NCBI GenBank assembly: GCA_963669155.1
Contig: OZ022595.1
Span: 17,858,313-17,922,312 of the forward strand
Direction of reading: 5' to 3'
DNA from: Arbacia lixula
Taxonomy: Eukaryota; Echinodermata; Echinoidea; Arbacioida; Arbaciidae
Length of the DNA stretch: 64,000 nt
The notes beneath the pieces were generated by a model. That model did not search any database. It saw nothing but the letters and a program-made list of their open reading frames with translations, and was not told where the DNA came from. Made by a program: the position numbers and the translations under genes. The stretch's first letter is position 1. Each line of letters begins with the position of its first letter. Shown piece after piece: positions 10,411 to 23,265 of the stretch.

Positions 10411-11751
10411 ATACGATGACATTGTATTCTGCTGTCCTGTGTTTGCCGATCCGTACCACTCCAGAGCTTGTGTACACCAAGCTCAGAAATCTGTGGTGAA
10501 ATAGTTTTCGCCCCCAATCACATCTCCAACCAATCACACATTGCCATAAACCATCGGGCATATGCTGTTTATGAAATCATCCAAAATCTGTGCACCTTCT
10601 CACAGCATGATGTTCCAATTGAATTTAAATTTGAGCAACAAAAAGTAATCATGTTCACTAAGCTCTTCAAAGTATTCAGAGCATTGTTGTTATACATGTA
10701 GCTTTCCAATAATTGCTCCTTTCATAGAAACAGCTAGTGAGCTTGGAGCAATGCAGTTGTTTCCATGGTAGTTACAGTAAGGGTACAGCTATATGCAACA
10801 TAGCGACAGCTTAAACAAAATTCTTGCAGATGCTGCCAAAAAGCTCTTCATCATTATTTCTTCTTTTGAATGATTAAGTACTTGGAATGAAGATGGCATT
10901 CGTCTGATGGAGTTCTATAAACTATTCCCCAGTACTACTACTTTGATGCTAAGGTACCCCACTATTTGAACTGTATATGTATCAAATTGGCACACCAGGC
11001 GCTTGTATGTTTTTAGAATAAATAATGCAGATTCATTGTGTAAAATGTGTATATTGTTATCCTTTTGTGTGTCTGTCTTCAAAATTTATATATTGTGCTG
11101 ATGTGAGATATGTGAGCATGTTGTCAAGACAAGTGGTTCTTAACTTATGTGGGTACAGCACACGGTGATGATTATAGTAGGGACTTGCACTGGGAGTGCC
11201 TGACACTAATGCACTATAGACAATGTAAGACGTATAAAACTCTCACTTGAGTGATGTTTAGAACGAGAAAATTCAGTACATGTAGTAATGGATATGATGA
11301 CACTACTTCGGTGCTATAAATCTACTGGCATATCAAATACTGTAATACGCCATGTACATGTATTTTGCGAGTCCAACTTTTCGCGATTCGGGACTTCTTG
11401 TCAAATTCGTGAGTGGTTAGATTTGCGATTGTGAAGTACTAGTACTATTAGTATATGTTCTTATGCATGTCGTATTCATAGTTTCACGTGTTGTTAAATT
11501 CAGGAATAGCATCCGTCTCGCGAAATTTGTGAAAATTAAAAATCCTGCGAAATATATGGCGCATACAGTAATGTGTACATTGTATCTGTCATTTGAATAC
11601 AATATTTTTAAAAAGCTAAGGTTTTTCATGTTACACATTCTGGCCAATAATCATTCTATTCTAATATCATGTGAGATACAGGGCTGGAGAAGGAATCTAA
11701 ACAGTTGCAAATGATATCAATTATCCTTATCGCTGAATTTCGAAGGGAAAG

Positions 11752-12135
11752 TCATCACATAAATGCACAGCGCAGCGACATCCCAGCATTTTGTGCAGTG
11801 ATACCTACTTCCAGTCTCACACACTAATACACTACAGCTCAAAGGAATTGGCATAGGGAAAGGGAAAGGGAAAGGGAAGAAAGAGAAGGAGCCTCAGTGT
11901 TAAACTGTGGTATATTTTGTCCAGTTCAGCATGAAACATGCATTTTAGGCTAAAGCATCATGTTTCATGCTGAACTGGACAAAATATACTGTTGTTTAAA
12001 ACTGCAGGTCCTTCCCTTTCTACCCTTTCCCTTTCCCTATGCCAATTCCTTTGAGCTGTTGTGTACAACAGACCAGAAGTGGGTACGACAGCATAAAAAT
12101 GTTGGGATGTCACTGAGCGTTGCATCATGGGACAT
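11752..12135. mobile_element. Family D repeat interrupted by a family A element (nested)
   Basis: The left part (AAGTCATCACATAAATGCAC to CAGTCTCACACACTAATAC) and the right part (AGACCAGAAGTGGGTACGAC to GCATCATGGGACATGG) together match the intact family D copy at 52068-52212. The join is split by the fold-back element at 11829-12066. The family A insertion is therefore the younger event. Confidence 0.75.
11829..12066. mobile_element. Family A fold-back MITE, copy 1
   Basis: The ends read ACTACAGCTCAAAGGAATTG and, inverted, AATTCCTTTGAGCTGTTGTG. The two arms (GGGAAAGGG tracts, then TTTTGTCCAGTTCAGCATG) are complementary over almost the whole element, leaving a small loop. Copies also lie at 32809-33043, 33653-33888, 35882-36119 and 62618-62823, plus truncated pieces at 34459-34585 and 37636-37658. 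Confidence 0.9.
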
Positions 12136-13127
12136 GGAGAATTGTTGGTCATGTTAACATTGTGACGTTCACCAGTAATCGATGATTAGTGGAAGTTGGA
12201 TATCAACAACAAAGGTTTAAGTTTCTGATGGTGATGCAAAACTAAAAGGTCAGCCCTTGAGGTAAATAAGCATATTGATTGATGCACATCTGTAACAACC
12301 TAAATTCAGTCACACTCACTCAAAGCACTTCAAAATTGAATACTGTATTTTAATGAGAAGTGTCATACTGACTTAACAGGGAAGGCAGCATTTTAAAGGA
12401 ATCAACTCCATAAAAATTGCTTTCTAGTAGAAAACTGAGGGAGAAAGATCAATAAAAGTTGAGCAGATGACGGCGTACAGGAATTAAAAGTTTGATATGC
12501 CACAAGCAGGTTTATCACTCTTTTAACAAGTTCATTAAATTTCAGTTTTCGAACAAATCTTCATAAAAACTGTATTTTGAAGGTACAATGTAAATCATGC
12601 TCACATACAGTATTACATCCCTCCATGCATCACACCATACCAACTTCTCCAAGGGCATTGCAATCAGGACAGTAAGTTGAATTCAATATCAGTCAAACTT
12701 CATTTCATTTATTTTCCACATGCAATGGTGATATAAATATTCATTTAAAGTGAATATGGTTACCATGAGGATGGAACACTCATAAGCAAAAGATTGAAAA
12801 GAATGTCCCATAAAATTAGTGACAGCATCATACAAAAGTATAAAAATGGAATTGTAAATGAGTTCATAATATCAAACAAAAACGGGACATCATGATGGCA
12901 TATGTAAAAGTAAATCCCAACACAAAAATTTTGTCATGAAAGTCTCCACAGTATTAATTTCCTGCTTATCTTTGTCCTATGGTTATTTCCGTATGCTCTA
13001 TTGGACACAATAACCTTTTTTGATGACCAAATGTTGAGCAATGCTGAGCAGGGTGTCCCTGTTGCAGGTCAAAAAATAGTTTTTTCGGGGGTAAAAACCA
13101 ATGAAAATGGTAGAAGATACTGTGACA

Positions 13128-13490
13128 GAACTTCCTTCCCAATAGTAGAGCTGGAAACTGACTTAAAGTGAAATTGTAGCGATTGCTAGATTTTGAGGAG
13201 GTTTTGGGCGGTCGTCCGAAACCCAGAACCTAGAGACCGCTGTGCGCTATGGTCTGCACTGGTCCACTCCACAGTGCATGCGTTCAATAGGAGCAATACT
13301 CGCATCGTACACTGACAAGGACAATATGATCATGAATGTAGACTATGGTCTGTGCGTCAAATGTAAACAAGGATTGTTTTTTCACTTTTCCTGCAATTGT
13401 TTGCAAAGCTATAACTGTAACATTATTGGAAAGGATACACTACTGACTCCTGCCGAGGTTCATGACTTTTGCAAATGGAACACCCTGTCT
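13128..13490 (+). repeat. Dispersed repeat family F, copy 2
   Basis: This is the longest plus-strand copy. It runs from CTTCCCAATAGTAGAGCTGG through GACCGCTGTGCGCTATGGTC to TTGCAAATGGAACACCCTGT. The minus-strand copy at 52920-53275 covers the same extent. No protein frame is conserved between copies, so it is probably non-coding. Confidence 0.75.
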
Positions 13491-13631
13491 CTTAAAAAAA
13501 ATCAGCATCTTTCACAAGAGTACACAGGAGCAAGATGTTTCGGTCATTCTCAGTTTCTGATCATTATGGCCAACTAGGAGCTGAGTGAGGACCTATGACG
13601 TTGTCTTGTGAATGCCCACAGTGAAGGGAAG

Positions 13632-14108
13632 CAGAGCTGCCAAGTCTCCCTGATTTCGCAGGAGACTCCCTGAAAGTAGACCAATATTACTGCATTGGAT
13701 TACATCACATCAACCAATCTCCCTGATTATTAATAGATTATTGCCATTAGGTTGTATGCATTTGATAGACATCTCCCTGATTTCTGAAATTTTCCCAAAT
13801 CTTCCTGATTGTTGAATTTCAATTTTGGTAGCTCTGGGGAAGGCTTACCAGGCCATGTAAAAGCAGTACATATACTGCCCTACTTTGACAAAAGGATGCA
13901 AGTTACAAATCACTCAAAATCAACAATCAGGAGGATTTGGGAAAATTTCATCAGAAATCAGGGAGATGTCTATAAAATGCATGCAACCCAATAACAATAA
14001 TCTATTAATAATCAGGGAGATTGGGTGATGTGATGGAATCCAGTGCAGTATTGATTGGTCTACTTTCAGGGAGTCTCCTGCGAAATCGGGGAAACTGGGC
14101 AGCTCTAA
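13632..14108. mobile_element. Family E fold-back element
   Basis: Left arm 13632-13820 (GCTGCCAAGTCTCCCTGATT to CCTGATTGTTGAATTTC) and right arm 13918-14108 (AATCAACAATCAGGAGGATT to CTGGGCAGCTCTAA) are inverted copies of roughly 190 bases with few mismatches, around a 97-base spacer. A single right-type arm is at 23789-23977 within CASD1. Confidence 0.88.
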
Positions 14109-14154
14109 CGAAGGTGTCACATCAACCAGGAATCATCACAATGGTATAAATCAT

Positions 14155-14250
14155 CCCATCACCCATGATGCACCACGCAGCCACATGGCTGCAAAAACAA
14201 ATTTTGATGTCACAGTGCCGTGCATTGCATTATGGGACAACTTTCCCCAA
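14155..14250. repeat. Family D fold-back repeat, short copy
   Basis: CCCATGATGCACCACGCAGC is mirrored by TGCATTGCATTATGGG. This is a shortened relative of the copy at 52068-52212. Confidence 0.6.
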
Positions 14251-16737
14251 ATTGCATTATGAAGAACTTGCAAGAAATCTATAAAAACAATATGAAGGCA
14301 TTGGCCATAATATTTACAAATAAATATTGCCATATTACCCTCTTTTAAGAGCTGTACGAACTGTCATTAGACATACTTTTGAATCTTACTCTACACAAAT
14401 ATTGCAACGACCTTAAGGACCCTAACAAATACTATAGTAAATCTATAATATATCTAGCTGTACAAACCTGGAATGAAAGACTCAATGTTGATTTAGTATG
14501 AATGTAAACAGATACAAACTTGATACACAGTAATTTTGTGAAGATAAATAATCCCCAAAGCATTGTTTTGACCACATTATGCCCCTGTTGCATTCAGGGA
14601 GTGCAACACTTTGAAAATGCATACAAACAAATATTGCAATAGTGATACATACATAAATTTCAGAACATTGTGCAGAAATGTTAAGCTTTTTTACTGAATG
14701 CACCTTTTATGATTTTTAATCTTTGGCTTCAGAAGTTTTGTTACATTTGTTCCTTTGGGATGGTGGGCTAATTTCCAGCAATTAATACATTTGCCAAAAT
14801 AGCTTTTAAGATTTGATTTTGATTGTACAACCAACTTAAATTGATTTTCAATCTGAGCTGCAGATACTCCCATATTATTTGTCCTTTCATAGTTCATTGA
14901 GATTAATCATAGCTCGTGCTATTAAGTACAATATGACATTCTAGCAAAGAATGATTTCAATTGATGAAAATTTAATGTCAAACCTCAACATGAAAGCCAC
15001 AAACTTAGCAGTATCCCAGCCCCTATGTCAATACAGGTATATGTACATAACCTATATATCAACTGCAATGTGTGTATCTAAAACGAAAGAAGTTGCCTTT
15101 TTCCACCTCTTGCACTTAACATGTAATAAAATGTAAACAATTGGTACAAAGAAAAACATACTGTAAAAATAGAGGTAAGAACATAAAAGACACACACAAA
15201 TGAGACATACGTCTTTCTGCACCACTGTTATATCGCATGTACATACCAGTCACAAACAAACATCCTACTGACCCAGGAGTCCTTTTGAAGCTATCCTCTT
15301 CACCACGCAGACTATTCTCAGTGGCAGATCTGAATTTCTTAGCTTGATAAATGACACCAGTTGAGTGATGTTCTGATCCCGCTTTTGAACTGTGCATGCG
15401 CAGATCATGCATTATGCCAGAATGCAAGTTAACACATTGCGCTCGAAGAGTCAAACTCGCTATTGACCACACAAGCTGGAAAAGCGCAGTGTCGACGCAG
15501 CTGAAGCCAGGGGAAGACAAGCTATGACGTGCTGCGAAAGAAAAGCGGACCAAAGAAAAGAAGACTTCCCCTCTTCAGGAACAGAGATAATCCACAAGTT
15601 TGACTTGTACAATATTGATTGTCATTCATGAATTGATCTGTTCAGCCCAAAGTTATGACTTTTGGACTTTTTGATTTTGTGACGCCATATATTGCCCCTT
15701 GTCTATTTTTTGATGAAGGAATCAATCAATGTTAAAAACATGTGTTTATGATATATCAAATGCATATGTAAAATGGTATATATCTTTTTGAGGAAATATA
15801 CATTTTCAAAAATACTACTACACAACTTAGAGCACAGTAAACTGCAAGTGAAATAAACAAATCAAGAATTTGAAAATTGATACCTGTTATCATTCGACAA
15901 ATTTTTGTCAATCCTTCACTAATTTGCTTCTTTCATATGTTTGCTATCATCAAAACCAAACGTAACCTCTGGGTGGATTTTTTCTTGAACATGCACAGGA
16001 GAGCTTTCCCAGACAGAATCTATCTGGTTCTATTCTATTCTACATACATTATACGAAATATGAAATATAAAATGAAACTATTATTTCAGATATTCATTGC
16101 TATTTACACCTATAGTGAAAAGATACCTCAATGCAAATCATATCAATGAGGAGCAGACACAGCATTTTAACCCTTACATTATCGGGCATTGAAGACCACA
16201 CTGGCTATACTACACTTATTCATTGCATTGGTAATTAGCGAATTAAAACTTATTTTAAGATTGTCAAAATCAAGCCAGCAGCCTTTTCCCATCATACGCC
16301 TGATGAAAACAAGCATTGTGGAACTGCAGCACTAAAGGTTTACTTCATTATTTATGCCTTTTTTGGTTTACAAACCAACTGTGAACAGGAGTCAAATGAC
16401 TAGATTGTCATACTGATAGACTGACATGTATCAAGAATCCCGCATGCTACGAGAGTGGCAGTACGCAAAAGTGTATGGGCTCTCATAACACGGCATTTGC
16501 CAAGCACTGCAAGGTCACAAATTTTAAAACACAAAACATAGTGCCGCATAATATTGAAGGCACTTCCGGTGCAAAAATGTTCATATTTCTCATCACATTT
16601 GCATCTCATCAAACTTGCATCGATAAAGTGTAGTAACACACAGCAGTGGATGCATATTTTCACCCAGTCTTGTCGTCATGTGTGAACTAGCGCAGTAAAT
16701 AGCGGGCATGATATCTAATTGGGCAAATGTAATGTTA

Positions 16738-16793
16738 GAATGGAAGTTACCATTGATGGGAGAGTTACAATTAATGGTAAGTTTTATGTGACG
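16738..16793. repeat. Family B MITE, right-arm fragment
   Basis: GGAAGTTACCATTGATGG followed by TTAATGGTAAGTTTTATG matches the right half of the family B elements. Confidence 0.55.
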
Positions 16794-17310
16794 GAGTCCA
16801 GCTCAGCATACAATAGTCATCTTTACTTCAACGTTTTGGTGAGAAGTAGAACACAAATCACTTGGCAGTAACTTAATATCTGCAGTACAACTCAGCAGAC
16901 GAGCAGGCTTTTATCGCACTTCCAACTACAAGTCTGAAATGTGTACACAAACAAATGAAGCTCTCCGCATATGCAGTGATTCCTGTTGAGACGCTGACTT
17001 TGGCTTCTTTGTGCAGCCATTGTTTACGGGCTTGCATGGAGCACAGCTAGGAGTTTGGTGCGTGGTCCAGCGCAAGTTCCACACAGTCATTTACGTGTAC
17101 AATCCAACAGTTGTATTCTTCCATGTTACACGGCCCCAAACATCACTTCCTGATCAAGGTGCTGTCTTAAAAGGAATTGCAATTGATCACAATTTGATTG
17201 GAGTTAACATCAATCGCAAGTCTGCACATTGCAGAAAGAATATCCCGGTAGACTTGCATCGATTCAGGTCAATCGCAACTCTTTATAAGATGGGCGCCCA
17301 GAACTATCTA

Positions 17311-17565
17311 TCACCGTACAAAGTTGGTATAAACAAGCAGAAGTACGAGGAATGCTGTGAATCCGACGAGGCGGGCGTAAAGCTTGCGCGGCTCGTTGGG
17401 AATCGCAATGGAGGTGAGGACTCCCGTGATGTCTTTCAGCTCCACGGCTATGCAGACGAAGAGGAATGAGGTGACGAGGAGGTTTAATGCAGGAAAGCCT
17501 GGAACTAAGACTAGCAGGGATTTTGTGTCCTGGGCCAACCAGATGTGGTACTGTGATATGAAAAG
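17311..17565 (-). CDS. CASD1: CASD1 terminal exon 21
   Basis: 85 codons including TGA. The acceptor CCAACAG at 17566-17572 gives [20 protein letters not shown], which restores the human LFICQYHIWLA block across the junction. It ends with a last membrane span, [19 protein letters not shown]. Confidence 0.96.
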   Translation of the reverse strand, partial: LFISQYHIWLAQDTKSLLVLVPGFPALNLLVTSFLFVCIAVELKDITGVLTSIAIPNEPRKLYARLVGFTAFLVLLLVYTNFVR

Positions 17566-20500
17566 CTGTTGGAAAAAGAAAAACTCTTGGTTAAATCATA
17601 CCATAGCTAATATGCTTTATTACATTTTCTTTTCACACCAGAATGCCCTCTTCATTGAATTTGACACTGTGTTTCAAAGTCACAGAACAGGGCCCATATT
17701 CACGAGACCGTACTAAGCCTATTTAGCTACTAAAGTGCATTCAGCTACATGCACTTTTAGTAACTTACTAGGCTAGTAAGGTCTCATGAATACGGCTCCA
17801 GGATAATAAACTTCACAAAAACAATATACAAGTATCAAATCTATTACAACTATTAAATCACTTACCTCCAGGGAGATATCCCCAAACCATGCTGCAAAGA
17901 CACTGAATTTTCTTCGGAGGAACCCACTGGTGTTTCGCAGTATGATGAAGGCAGTCACCTATTCAAGGACAAAATCAATTTGACTATTAACATGTTTTCT
18001 TGTTAGTGAGAAAAATAACTCTTAATAACAAGCAGATTGGTATATCTAAACAAAAATCTCAGAAAAATCAGCCAAACATGGTCATTATTAGCATTTGACA
18101 ATATTAATCCTGTTCTCTGTCCATAAACAAAATTCTACTTGAATGGGTAGCAACTGCACATACATAGGTAAACACGTCATCGACCATTTGCTTAATCATG
18201 AGCTCTGCTCAAATTGGCAATTCGAACATGAGGCTGTGAGGTGACAGTGAGGACGGACTTACTGGCATGAAGCTGATGTATGTATGGCCTCGATTGCACT
18301 CTGGCTTGCTGGTACACAGGTAGGAGTGGTAGGTGCAACCCTGGAGAGAAGTGACAGACATACAGTATCTATAACCAGTGTAAGCGATAGATGAAGCCAT
18401 ACTTCATTTACTGTCATTAGAATTATTTATGACACATAGATAGATCCCTGTCATTTGATTGGTTGCTTGATATCGATCATTCAGTCCATTTACAATGATG
18501 TCACTGACCATGTCATGTATGCGAACCGCGACCGCTCAGCAGCTGTACTTGTGCATATGCATATCGAGTTAATTTGGTGTTATATAAAACAAATGATGAA
18601 TGTTTTTTCATTCGTGCAATGGACAGAATATTTCATTCGGTGAAAGATGAAATGAATGATCCATCCGTTCATTGAATGGATCTTTTCATCGTTTACCTCA
18701 TGAAATATAATGTCCATTGCACTCACAAACATTCATTATTTGTATTATACCTAACCAAACAGCAGCGTGAGGGGAGCCTTCTTACATGACGTCACAATGC
18801 TTTTTGTTTATATGACTGTTGCAACATGGATTCAATGACCGATTAACATGGATGTGGTACAAATATGCAATAAGCAGTGGCGGATTTAGGGGGGGGGGGG
18901 GGGGGGGGGGAGGAGCACATCCGGTCCGTGTCCCCTCTTTTGAAACCAAAGTTTTAAAAATGAGGCACATTTTGTTTATCATACATCAGTGTGTTCCCCT
19001 TTTGGAAGTGAAGACCTTTTTTTGTCTTTCTAGTCATCACTCCTCCAAGGAAGAAGTGAGGACTTATTTTTCAGTCATCATGCCTCTGTGGAAGCCTCTG
19101 CAAATCAAACAATTTTCCCTCGACCAAAAATATTTGTCAAAATGTGCCCCCCCCCCCCCCCCTTTTCCCCAAATCCTGGATCTGTCCCTGGCAATAAGTA
19201 CCGGTAATGCGCAATAAAAATATGCAATATCATCTAACATCAAGTATGCTTAAATTCAAGTAGGATGTTTCATACATGATTAACACTCATTAACACAAAC
19301 AAAAGTTATTCAATGAGTTAAATGTAAAAAAATTACTTGAACTCACAAGAAAGACAACGGCAGCAACAATCTGGATGATGATTGTGATAGGCAGAGAGAA
19401 AAGGTTTCCACTGTGACTGTCATCCAGCCACTTACAGGACCTGGCTGTTAGCAGGGCAAAGCCAAACAGGATTCCATATGGAACAATCTAAAGCAGAGAA
19501 AGAGAATGAGAAAGACAAGAGGGACATCAACAACTTCATTCAGTACTCGGCCACACAATTTTTAATCCGAGGAAAAAGAAAAAGATACAGCACATTTCTC
19601 TTTATGAGCAGATTAGATTCGATTTCCACCCTTTTTTTCTTTTAAATTTATACAAAAGAAATGAAACGCATCAAAGGAACCGCATAAATAATGTCATATC
19701 TCAACAGAATAACAAACATATCATGATGTATTGAAAAATTATGACACATATGAAAATGATATAGAATTGTATATACAAATTAAACTGCATTATATAACTT
19801 TAATTTAAATATATATAGTAACATATTTCATAAATGGAGCGAACAAGTATGTTGTTGTGAAGGAGCCTCTAAAGAAATATAGTTTGTAAGCTGAAATCTT
19901 GATTCAAATAATAAATTGTAGAATTTTAGGCATGCCATAAGCTGCCACAATGTCACATTTTTGGTATCAATATTTTTTTGTTTTTTGTTTTTTGGTACTG
20001 ATCTGTCTGTATCAAAAGCAGAGAGAGGGAAGGAGAAAGACAACGTGGAAATCATTTATGCAGCACTATCGAGATCTAGCTGCACACCTATTCTCAAACA
20101 AAATTAAGAGTGAAATAATTGTTACAGTTTGGAATACATTGTACATGACGTTTCACTCCAGTTCACAAAAGAACTCACAAATTTGTCCAGATTCCATCTG
20201 AACCACCATTCATAGATGGATGTCCCAGGCCATACAAACAGCTCATTGAGTGGCCACCACTCAAACACAAGGTTGAAGGTAACCTGCGGAAATTGAAATG
20301 GAACACATCATTTCATCATTATCATTATTTATAATGACTAATATTACTACTGATTATATCAGTCATTTTCACTATTTTCAGTAGTACTGTACATGTGGTC
20401 TCATTGTGTTTTATATTGAAGGCATACAAGTAATGTGCTTAGAAAGTAAGCTCATGTTATATGTTATGCTCATGTAATTGGCATAAGAGCCATTAAAGGG

Positions 20501-23041
20501 CCTATTCTCACTGACGCAGACGTTGCAGCGACTCATGAGACTGGAAAAAGGCTTGCACTCGCATTAAGGCAACTTTGCTGTATCTTTTTCCTGTCTATAT
20601 AAACCCAGATCTACATGTTCTGTTGTTCATCTATCATCACAAGCTTTTCTTCTCCGTCTCATTAGTCTCAGGAAGGTTTTGGAGACACAAGCAATGTAAG
20701 TCTCTGCGACATCACAGGGACGTCTCCAATACCTGCTGGAGACTGGAAAGTGTCTCGAAAAAATTGAACATACTGAAAGTTTCCGCGTCTCCTCGCAGAC
20801 CCGGCTAGTCTCCGGGAGACATTGCTGCAACATCCTGGCAACAAAACAGAAACTGAGTTGCCAACCAGTCACGGATTAGTCTCCAGAGCAGTAAGATAGG
20901 CCTTTTACATACCACTTTCATCATCATAGCTAGAAATACTATTGCAATCACTATTATCAGTATTATACATAAAATATTATGAATTCTAACAATTTAACAG
21001 GATTAAAGAACAACACACAAAACAATAATTATTGTGAAATCCATGTTGAAATAAAATACAAGCATACATGATATACATGTACGGTACAAGCAAAAAAATT
21101 CCCAATACAAATTATATGAAATAATATGAACTACCAACTACATAACAACTCTCACCCCACCCCATCCCTCCAATTCCCCAAACTATACTTGTCTAGTCCT
21201 GAAATCTACCATTATGATTTGTCTTTTGTGATGATGTAATCATCCATAAGCTACTGATAGTTCTCACATGTCAATTCATGTTTTCACATGTTATATCCAA
21301 TATTATATTCATATTGTTCACTTATTTGTCTCCTCACTTTCTTTAAACAATCTATAAACAATCGCCGTTAAAATTCAAACCTATAATTATTTGCCTGTCT
21401 GTTAGTGTTTTCTAGTTATTTGTTATGTACATCATCTATGATTTATCCATTTAAATGATTGTATTTTTATTTGTAAACCGAATGTCATAAGTCTCCGGAC
21501 TTTCTTTTTCAGTATGCTTTTTATCAATAAACCAAAATTTAATTTTAATTCTAATTTGAATTTTGTGTACATTACAGTGTTTTTAAACTACGGTACATGT
21601 ATAAATGATTATATACCTCTTCTTGATCATCCTCTTATGTGATTGGTTAATTCAACTTAGACTGTCAACAAGTCATGATGATAAACCTGTATTGAATTGA
21701 ATTAAATTGAATTAAATCTATTCTCATTGGCTGGGATGCATGCAAGTACTTACTCGAGATATGGATAAAAGCACGATAACTGCAACTAGCACGAGAAGTT
21801 TGAGTAACATGTAGAGGTAGTGTCGTGGGTTAGCTGTATGAACAGAGAGAAAACAAGAAAAAGACAACGCACATGACTATATCATCTGAGAAAAAGTGAC
21901 AACATTGTGGTGATCTTGCAAAATGAAAGTTTGAGGAAAATCGGTCAAGCTCAAAAGTTTCTGAAATCTTGATCACTAGCCTTGCAATTTTACCTCGTTG
22001 ACACACTCTGTCAAATTGCAATGATAATTCCCATAAGCATCACACACACGAGCAGCTCTACTATCTGTGTGGGACATCTAATTTTGCAATGCCAAATTTT
22101 CAGGCCTAGCAATCAAGATTTCACATTTTAATTTCTCTATTTTTCAGATTTCTTTAAGTGTCTCCTATTAATTCTGAGCTTTTCCTCCACTTAAAAATCA
22201 ACTCAGCATTAGGATTATAATCTCCTTTACAGGTACAAATGTATAAAAGATAGCAATTAGTCATTGCATGGTTCATTTCATCTGATGAAGACCAATTAAG
22301 CTGAAATAAATTACCTTCCATTAATAATTACACTGTTATACAATATGAGTTGAAATTATACTGAGAACTGCTGATGAAAGCTGGCATAGATATAATACTT
22401 ACCCCTGGGGGGTATTTCACCAAGCTGTTTGTGAGCTAAGAATGACTTAGGGCACGACTGGTGACCCCTTCTTGTGCTAAATGAGGTACCGTACTTTGTT
22501 CCTGTTTTAACATAGTGAAAGTTTATTTCCAACGATCCTAATCAAATTTGACAAATCATAAACTTTGTATTCAGACACTTGTTAATAACAAGAATTTTTA
22601 TTAATAAACATCAGATTTGCACTTTCGCTGATGGGAATCAAAATCAATGAGAATCCGATTCAGCACAAGAAAGGGTCACCAGTCGTGTGTTAAGTCGTTC
22701 TTAGCTTAAGAGCAGCTTGGTGAAACACCCCCTGATCTCTTTCATTATCTGTGTGTTTGTCTCTCTTCTCTCATTAGTTTTCTCTCCATCCCTCTCTCTC
22801 TCTCACAGATATATAGAAGACAGCAATCAATCATAATAGAGTTAATTTCATCTGATCAAATAACAAAATGATTACACTGATATACAATATGGGTTGAAAA
22901 GAAAATAAATTATCCTGAATGCCGATTATAGTTTGCATGGGTAGAATACTTATCCCTGATCTCTTTCATTTTCTCTTTGTGTCTCTCTCTCCCATACTCT
23001 ATCATGCTTTCTCTTTCTCTCTCCCCCTCCCTCTCTCTCTA

Positions 23042-23102
<61 letters not shown>

Positions 23103-23234
23103 CTCTCTCTCTCTCCCATTCTCTATCATGCTTTCTCTTTCTCTCTCCCCCCTCCCTCTCTCTCTCTTTCTCTTTCTCTCCCTCTCTCTCTCTCTCTCCC
23201 TCTCACTCTCTCCCTCTCTCTCCCCCTCTCTCTC

Positions 23235-23265
<31 letters not shown>

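Larger units (their letters stand above)
6293..17310. other. Beta-catenin 3'UTR/flank and convergent spacer to CASD1
   Basis: No protein gene was recognised here. The 3'UTR begins at 6293. An AATAAA at 6825-6830 is the first good poly(A) signal, and further AATAAA-like sites near 9506 and 11018 could end longer transcripts. CASD1 runs toward this region from the right, so its 3'UTR starts at 17310. Repeats of families A, B, D, E and F lie within. The remainder is AT-rich with only short, unconvincing open frames. Confidence 0.7.

Noticed and set aside
17011..17469. 152-codon plus-strand open frame overlapping the CASD1 terminal exon
   Set aside because: Its right half is antisense to conserved CASD1 coding sequence and its left half shows no recognisable motif or splice context.
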